Positions 9,975 through 13,606 of a stretch of 13,606 nucleotides of DNA are shown here, piece by piece; within the stretch, counting starts at the first letter, position 1, and each line of letters starts with the position of its first letter. The notes beneath the pieces are model-generated. The model had not been told where the DNA came from and searched no databases. It saw nothing but the letters and a program-made list of their open reading frames with translations. The DNA lies in the NCBI RefSeq assembly GCF_014648095.1, contig NZ_BMQL01000081.1, forward strand, positions 1 through 13,606, in the 5' to 3' direction. This stretch comes from Deinococcus ruber (lineage in GTDB: Bacteria; Deinococcota; Deinococci; Deinococcales; Deinococcaceae). Made by a program: the position numbers and the translations under genes.

Positions 9975-10025
9975 ATGTCGACCCCGACTCCCCCGGACCC
10001 GCCTTCGCCGAGATGGCCCTGCTGA
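9975..10025 (+). other. short leader frame: probable original methyltransferase start, out of frame
   Basis: ATG 9975 follows AGGAG by 6 bases, the best ribosome site in this region. It reads MSTPTPPDPPSPRWPC, then TGA at 10023-10025, which overlaps the methyltransferase ATG at 10013. The neighbouring frame reads ...DPDSPGPAFAEMALLIRG without a stop. A single-base change within ACTCCCCCGGACCCGCC (9987-10003) would therefore restore a normal N-terminus. Alternatives are translational coupling through the overlap, slippage on the C-run, or a sequencing error. Confidence 0.5.
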
Positions 10026-10993
10026 TCCGCGGCTTCCAACTCTCCAGGATGATCCAGGTCGCCGTGACCCTGGGTCTGGCCGACGAGCTGGCAGACGGCC
10101 CACAGTTCGCCGGGCCTCTCGCGCTGAAGGTCGGTGCGGACCCGCAGATGCTGCTGCGGCTGTGCCGGGCCCTGGCGGCGTTCGGGGTGTTCGAGATCGG
10201 CGCGGACGGTCTCATCGGCCAGGCCGTCCGTTCGGACACCCTGAGGAAGGCAGCAGTGCCGACGCTGTATCACGCGGCCCGGTACTGGGACGCCCCTCAC
10301 CTGACAGGCGGGTGGGCGAACCTCGAGCATGCCGTCAGGACGGGTGGCTCGGCCTTCGAAGACGTGTACCACATGCCGAAGTTCGAGTACCCGAAACTCT
10401 CCCCGGACGAAGCGGAACGGTTCGACCTGTTCATGCAGCACGGTCCCGATGACCGGCAGTCGGCGGTCGCGGCCGCCTACGAGTTCACGGGTGTCAGCCT
10501 GATCGTCGACGTTGAAGGAGGAAATGGGGCGTTGCTGGCCGCGATCCTCCGACGGCACCCGGGGGTTCGCGGCCTGCTGTTCGATCAGGAAGCGGTGGTA
10601 GCCAGGGCGGCGCGGACTCTGGGCGACCTGGTGGACCGGGTTGACGTCCAGGCGGGGAGCTTGTGCGAGCGTGTGCCACCGGGCGGGGACGCGTATCTCC
10701 TGTCACAGATCCTGCATGACTGGGACGACGAGCACGGCCTGAAGATCCTGACGGCCACCTGGACGGCGATGGGCCCACAGCAGCGGTTGCTCGTGATCGA
10801 ACGGGTTCTGGGGGAGGCGGGGCCACCCGATCCCATGACGTACCTGTCGGACATCAACATGATGGTCAACCTGCACGGCCGGGAACGCACCCGTGAGGAG
10901 TTCACCACCCTGTTTGAGAACTCGGGGTTTGGGGAGCCCCGCCTGTACCGGACCACCTCACCGTTCGGGGTTTTGGACACGTGGAGCATCTGA
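10013..10993 (+). CDS. SAM-dependent O-methyltransferase, 5' end possibly frameshifted
   Basis: These 326 residues fit the class I methyltransferases of the Methyltransf_2 family, which methylate hydroxyl groups of small aromatic or polyketide-like substrates. An N-terminal helical dimerisation domain (about 1-80) starts ALLIRGFQLSRMIQVAVTLGLADEL. The SAM-binding loop is IVDVEGGNG (164-172), followed by LLFDQEAVV. The active-site segment is SQILHDWDDEHGLKIL (231-246), with His235 as likely base and Glu263 (VIERV) as partner. The usual first Gly of the DxGGGxG loop is Glu168, which is odd. ATG 10013 has no ribosome site. A well-placed AGGAG and ATG lie at 9964-9977 in another frame, encoding MSTPTPPD before a stop at 10023. 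A one-base indel in the C-rich tract near 9990-10000 would join the two frames. It is the only gene of the mobile cassette. The product may be reduced or inactive. Confidence 0.82.
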   Translation: MALLIRGFQLSRMIQVAVTLGLADELADGPQFAGPLALKVGADPQMLLRLCRALAAFGVFEIGADGLIGQAVRSDTLRKAAVPTLYHAARYWDAPHLTGGWANLEHAVRTGGSAFEDVYHMPKFEYPKLSPDEAERFDLFMQHGPDDRQSAVAAAYEFTGVSLIVDVEGGNGALLAAILRRHPGVRGLLFDQEAVVARAARTLGDLVDRVDVQAGSLCERVPPGGDAYLLSQILHDWDDEHGLKILTATWTAMGPQQRLLVIERVLGEAGPPDPMTYLSDINMMVNLHGRERTREEFTTLFENSGFGEPRLYRTTSPFGVLDTWSI

Positions 10994-11081
10994 AGAAGCT
11001 GTTGGGGGGTTCCAGGAAAGAAGGTCAAGACCCCTCAAGTTGCTTGAAGGCCCCGGTTTCTGCCCAGAGTGCCTGGTCCCG

Positions 11082-11097
11082 AATTCGCCAACAATGT
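11082..11097 (-). repeat. right inverted terminus of the cassette
   Basis: Read on the minus strand this is ACATTGTTGGCGAATT, matching the left terminus at 14 of 16 positions. With its outer flank (CGATTGAGG) it also matches the copy at 13540-13564 at 23 of 25 bases. Confidence 0.62.
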
Positions 11098-11106
11098 CCT
11101 CAATCG
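11098..11106 (+). repeat. right 9-base direct repeat (candidate target-site duplication)
   Basis: CCTCAATCG is identical to 9731-9739 and directly abuts the right terminus of the cassette. Confidence 0.65.
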
Positions 11107-11310
11107 CCCCTCGTCAAGGGCTTTAACGCCGTCGTGATCGTCATCTACGTGGGTGGGTCAGGACCCTTCAGAGATCAATGGGGAAGTTCGCACTTTCGAT
11201 CTGACCCCGAACTTCGCCCCGTTCACGGCCAGTAAAGTTTGCTCCATGCCGGCAACACAGCAGAAACGTTCGCAGTCATGGTTCTTCTGCGGGCTTTGTG
11301 GATCCACGAG

Positions 11311-11372
11311 CCGCTGAAGCACATGAGGTCAACCCCTTCCTTGACAGTGCACGCGCCAACCTGCTTCAGCGG
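11311..11372 (-). terminator. hairpin immediately after the AraC-family stop codon
   Basis: CCGCTGAAGCA (11311-11321) and TGCTTCAGCGG (11362-11372) are perfect 11-base inverted copies. Nested inside are GTCAA (11328-11332) and TTGAC (11341-11345). On the minus strand the outer arm begins at the base after the regulator stop at 11375-11373. A 3' stem-loop that ends or protects the message is the likeliest role. The long 40-base loop and missing U-run make it unlike a standard intrinsic terminator. Confidence 0.4.
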
Positions 11373-12296
11373 TCAAGCTGTCTGCCGCAGCGTAGCGACA
11401 TGGCTGCTGGGCGACATACCGAACTGCCGCCGGTACTCGCGGCTGAACTGTGACGGACTGACATACCCCACCTCGAAGGCGGCGCGCGCAACGTCAATGT
11501 TCTCGGTCAGCATCAACCGTTGGGCTTCGGAGAGCCGCAGGGTCTTCTGATACTGCAGCGGACTCATGGCCGTGACGTCCTTGAACATCCGGTGGAACGC
11601 CGAAGCGCTCATGCCGACGTGCTCGGCGAGTTCAGGGATGTTCAGCGGCCGGGCGTAATGCGTTCCCAGCCAGCGGATCGCCCGGGACAGGCGGTGACTG
11701 TGCCCGCTGACGGCGGCTAGGTCCCGCAGGCGCTCGCCCTGCGGGCTGACCAGTAGTCGGTACAGGAGTTCCTGCTCGATCAGCGGGGCCAGGATCGGAA
11801 GGTCGCGTGGGGTGTCCAGCAGTGCCAGCAGTCGCCGGAAGGCATCGAGGAGTTCAGGTGTGGCGACTTCCACGGCCATCGCCCGCTGAGATGCCCGGCT
11901 GCCAGACGAAGGCACCTGATGGCTGAGCAACAACGTCGCCAGAGCGGGAATGTCCAGCGTCAGCATGACCGCCAGGAACGGCTGTTCCGGGCTGGCCTCC
12001 AGCACCTGCGGTGTCACAGGCAGGTTGGCCGAGGTCAGCAGGAGGTGCCCGGGCGTCATCAGGAACTGTTCTTCCCCCAGCGTGACCCGTTTCTGTCCGC
12101 TGAGCACCAGCGTCACGTTCGGCTGGTATAGGCAGGGGGCCTCCGGCGTAGGCCGGAGGCGCTGATGGAGCGAAAGGTTCGGGAAGGCCGTAACCAAGTC
12201 TTCGTCCTGACCGAGGCGACGGGTCACCATGGCCACCAGCGCGGGCTTCATCACTGACATCGTCCGCTGATGAAGGTCATCCCGTGGAGGCATCAT
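11373..12296 (-). CDS. AraC-family transcriptional regulator (AraC_N type)
   Basis: This regulator of about 307 residues has the same plan as the one at 8725-9696. Its N-terminal sensor domain includes LYQPNVTLVLSGQKRVTLGEE, LLLTSANLPVTPQVLEASPE and a helical linker ending LLYRLLVSPQG. The C-terminal double helix-turn-helix contains LNIPELAEHVGMSASAFHRMF and VARAAFEVGYVSPSQFSREYR. The block MSPLQYQKTLRLSEAQRLMLT closely resembles the paralogue. The start is uncertain: TTG 12299, ATG 12296 and ATG 12293 are adjacent, with GAGG about 9-15 bases upstream, and ATG 12260 is also possible. ATG 12296 is used. The gene follows the SDR gene by 53 bases in the same direction, suggesting co-transcription and control of that gene or of itself. 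Its inducer is unknown. Confidence 0.88.
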   Translation of the reverse strand: MMPPRDDLHQRTMSVMKPALVAMVTRRLGQDEDLVTAFPNLSLHQRLRPTPEAPCLYQPNVTLVLSGQKRVTLGEEQFLMTPGHLLLTSANLPVTPQVLEASPEQPFLAVMLTLDIPALATLLLSHQVPSSGSRASQRAMAVEVATPELLDAFRRLLALLDTPRDLPILAPLIEQELLYRLLVSPQGERLRDLAAVSGHSHRLSRAIRWLGTHYARPLNIPELAEHVGMSASAFHRMFKDVTAMSPLQYQKTLRLSEAQRLMLTENIDVARAAFEVGYVSPSQFSREYRRQFGMSPSSHVATLRQTA

Positions 12297-12349
12297 CAAA
12301 CCAGAATACCTCGGTAGGGCGCGGCATTACCCAGCAGATCCGGGACCGA

Positions 12350-13204
12350 TCAGGCCGGGTCCAGGGCCAGACTGGATGACAACGCCCGGTGAGCGTTGGC
12401 CTGCGTCAGAAGCTCCTGGGCTTTCTGTTCGAACGTTTCGACCGCGTCCGCCCCGGCCACGAACCGGAAGGGTGGCACGTCCAGGGCGGCCAGGCTGATC
12501 AGCGCCTCGGCGAGCTTCGCCGGGTCGCCCGGTTGCTGGCCATTCATCCTGTTCCAAGCGGCCACGATCTCACGGGTCTTGTCCGCGTAGTCGTCCAGGT
12601 GCGGTTCGGCGTAGGTGGTGGAACCCTGCGTCAGCAGTTCGGTCCGGAAGAATCCCGGCTCGACGAGCATCGTCTTGATCCCGAAAGGCGCGACCTCGGG
12701 GGTCAGTGATTCCATCCAGCCCTCGACGCCAAACTTCGCGGCGGCATAGGCGCTGCAGAAGGTCTGGCCATTGATTCCAGCTGTGGACGAGACGGTGATC
12801 ACCAGTCCCGAACGCTGGGCACGCATCACCGGGAGGGCGGCTCTCGTGACGTTCATCGGGCCGAACAGCAAGGTCTCGACCTGACTGCGGACCTGCTCGG
12901 GGCTGAGTTCTTCAAAGAACCCGGCGTAGAAGTTGCCCGCGTTGTTCACCAGCACGTCCAGATGTCCGAACCGGTCCACGGCCGCCTGTACTGCCGCCTG
13001 AGCTTCCTCCGGGCGGGTGACGTCAAGCCGGGCCGTGAGCAGGTCGGCGTGGGTGCCAAGGGCAGCGGCCACCTGTTCCGGGTCGCGGCCGGTTGCGATC
13101 ACGGCGTGTCCGGCAGCCAGGGCAGAGCAGGCGAGATCGGTCCCCAGGCCGCGACCGGCTCCGGTGATCAACCAGACTTGCTTGTTCGTGCTATTTTCGG
13201 GCAT
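12350..13204 (-). CDS. short-chain dehydrogenase/reductase (classical SDR)
   Basis: This is a 284-residue NAD(P)-dependent oxidoreductase of the cytoplasm. Classical SDR signatures are all present: the cofactor loop TGAGRGLG (14-21), DV at 61-62 where the adenine-binding Asp is expected, NNAG (87-90), and the catalytic Ser140-Tyr153-Lys157 (VSSTAG, then SAYAAAK). PG at 183-184 follows in MLVEPGFFRTEL. Length and the C-terminal part resemble the larger group of bacterial SDRs acting on carbonyl or hydroxyl groups of small molecules; the substrate is not predictable. ATG 13204 has GGAG 6 bases upstream. A palindromic candidate operator lies 20-39 bases before the start. The AraC-family gene follows at 53 bases and may regulate it. 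With the two aldo/keto reductases it adds a third carbonyl-active oxidoreductase to the window. Confidence 0.93.
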   Translation of the reverse strand: MPENSTNKQVWLITGAGRGLGTDLACSALAAGHAVIATGRDPEQVAAALGTHADLLTARLDVTRPEEAQAAVQAAVDRFGHLDVLVNNAGNFYAGFFEELSPEQVRSQVETLLFGPMNVTRAALPVMRAQRSGLVITVSSTAGINGQTFCSAYAAAKFGVEGWMESLTPEVAPFGIKTMLVEPGFFRTELLTQGSTTYAEPHLDDYADKTREIVAAWNRMNGQQPGDPAKLAEALISLAALDVPPFRFVAGADAVETFEQKAQELLTQANAHRALSSSLALDPA

Positions 13205-13223
13205 ATTCGTCTCCGTTCCTCAT

Positions 13224-13243
13224 TGAGTTACGATAACGACTCA
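13224..13243. promoter_or_regulatory. palindromic candidate operator upstream of the SDR gene
   Basis: TGAGTTACGATAACGACTCA has perfect outer arms TGAGT/ACTCA and an inner GTTA-CGA-TAAC inverted repeat offset by one base. It lies 20-39 bases before the SDR ATG, where a repressor would block transcription. A weak promoter (CTGACA, 17 bases, TATGCG on the minus strand) lies just upstream of it. The binding protein is unknown; TetR-type operators have this look. Confidence 0.35.
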
Positions 13244-13417
13244 CACACGCTCCTTGCGCATAGAGACGCTACTTTCACCTGTCAGTGTAGGAGGCGGTGC
13301 CCGATATGGCTTGCCTGATCCTGCTCAGTTCTGGCCTGATCTGTTCCTGAGGGCAAGGTCAGTCATGGGAATGCCTGCTCGACAGGCTTAGCTGATTCCA
13401 AACCCGCCGATCCTTAA

Positions 13418-13520
13418 TGGTGCGTCCGGTAAAATCGTGGCGAATAAAAAATACCGTAAAATGCGCCTGGCACGCTATTTTTCTTGAATTCCTAGAGTAC
13501 CGAATAGACCGGATGCACCA
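13418..13520. repeat. 103-base foldback (MITE-like) repeat
   Basis: TGGTGCGTCCGGT (13418-13430) and ACCGGATGCACCA (13508-13520) are inverted copies matching at 12 of 13 positions. The interior is AT-rich and has further inverted pairing (AAAAATA near 13449 with TATTTTT near 13485), so the whole unit can fold back on itself. No coding frame is present. Small non-coding repeat families are known in Deinococcus genomes. Whether this is one needs genome-wide copies. No clear target duplication was seen. Confidence 0.5.
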
Positions 13521-13547
13521 CTACCGGGGGTTTTCGGATGATTGAGG

Positions 13548-13606
13548 ACTGTGTTGGCGAATTCAAAATCTGGCGTTTTTTGGGCCACGTCGCTTCTATT
13601 CGACAG
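13548..13606 (+). mobile_element. terminus of an IS-like element that continues beyond the window
   Basis: ACTGTGTTGGCGAATT (13548-13563) followed by CAAAAT repeats the left end of the cassette at 9740. Orientation implies that the element body extends to the right, off the window. Its outer flank GATTGAGG (13540-13547) is the reverse complement of the 8 bases outside the cassette's right end. If the missing part encodes a transposase, it could be the enzyme that moves the methyltransferase cassette. Confidence 0.45.

Larger units (their letters stand above)
9740..11097. mobile_element. non-autonomous IS-like cassette carrying an O-methyltransferase
   Basis: The segment is 1358 bases long, the size of an ordinary IS. 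Its left end is ACTCTGTTGGCGAATT (9740-9755). Its right end, read inward on the minus strand, is ACATTGTTGGCGAATT (11097-11082). The two match at 14 of 16 positions, with a perfect 12-base core. Immediately outside both tips is the perfect 9-base direct repeat CCTCAATCG, as expected for a target duplication. A third copy of the same terminus is at 13548. No transposase frame is found inside; the only convincing gene is the methyltransferase. This resembles mobile insertion cassettes, described as IS-type ends with passenger genes instead of transposase, which depend on a related IS in trans. The ends are seen directly; mobility is inferred. The third copy shares 8 flanking bases, so part of the 'duplication' could be target preference or a longer terminus. 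Confidence 0.6.
10994..11372. other. intergenic region holding the cassette right end and two inverted repeats
   Basis: No gene is supported in these 379 bases between the methyltransferase and the convergent AraC-family gene. The region contains a short hairpin TCAAG-TTG-CTTGA (11035-11047), the right cassette terminus (11082-11097), and an inverted repeat GAAGTTCG/CGAACTTC (11183-11190 and 11208-11215, 17-base loop). The long hairpin at 11311-11372 follows. The sequence right of 11106 may be old mobile-element debris, but no transposase fragment was recognised. Confidence 0.45.
13205..13606. other. gene-free right edge with repeats
   Basis: These 402 bases hold no supported complete gene. 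From the SDR start outward they contain the candidate operator (13224-13243), then unstructured sequence to about 13417. The 103-base foldback repeat (13418-13520) and an IS-like terminus at 13548 follow. The part from about 13420 is clearly AT-richer than the rest of the window, consistent with mobile DNA. Two minus-strand frames are open at the extreme edge, but they are too short to judge as a transposase fragment. Confidence 0.5.

Noticed and set aside
11311..11372. Integron attC-like or IS200/IS605-like end
   Set aside because: The nested inverted repeats prompted the idea, but the conserved RYYYAAC/GTTRRRY boxes are absent, and no integrase or TnpA/TnpB gene is nearby.
11239..11550. Plus-strand 103-codon frame starting with TTG
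   Set aside because: No ribosome site is present, and two thirds of it is antisense to the AraC-family gene. No family is recognised.
13475..13606. Transposase C-terminal fragment on the minus strand at the right edge
   Set aside because: A frame of about 44 codons is open, but a second frame is open nearly as long. The length is within chance expectation, and no transposase motif (DDE region) is visible.

Overview
The window is GC-rich bacterial DNA with compact genes on both strands, clear GGAG-type ribosome binding sites and no rRNA, tRNA, replication gene or CRISPR array. Protein style and gene content (YqhC-like AraC regulators, aldo/keto reductases, DHA2 exporter, CPA1 antiporter, small IS-like repeats) fit a Deinococcus-like soil bacterium. 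That assignment is inference, because no taxonomic marker is present. Chromosome and plasmid cannot be told apart.

Left two thirds, minus strand: read in transcription order from about 6943 down to 1, the genes are an aldo/keto reductase, a small NTF2-like protein, a second paralogous aldo/keto reductase, an NmrA-like NAD(P)-binding protein, an ApbE FMN transferase, an exported FMN-binding protein with a flavinylation motif, a CPA1 Na+/H+ antiporter, and the signal-peptide start of a protein that leaves the window. The stretch from the second reductase to the FMN-binding protein is tightly packed (gaps of 26, 2 and 31 bases) and looks like one operon. It pairs a covalent flavin carrier with the enzyme that loads it, but no membrane reductase partner is present.

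Middle, plus strand: a DHA2-type MFS exporter diverges from the first aldo/keto reductase across a 254-base region holding a 13/14 inverted repeat. It is followed by an AraC-family regulator whose own upstream region has a perfect 7-base inverted repeat around a TAGAAT hexamer. By analogy with E. coli YqhC, this looks like a carbonyl/redox stress cluster (inference).

Right third: bases 9740-11097 look like a non-autonomous mobile cassette. It has 16-base inverted termini (14/16), a perfect 9-base direct repeat outside them, and a single SAM-dependent O-methyltransferase gene where a transposase would be expected. The methyltransferase start appears frameshifted relative to its good ribosome binding site. 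A third copy of the terminus lies at 13548, next to a 103-base foldback repeat, in AT-richer DNA at the right edge. Between these repeats, a second AraC-family regulator and an SDR oxidoreductase are encoded on the minus strand.
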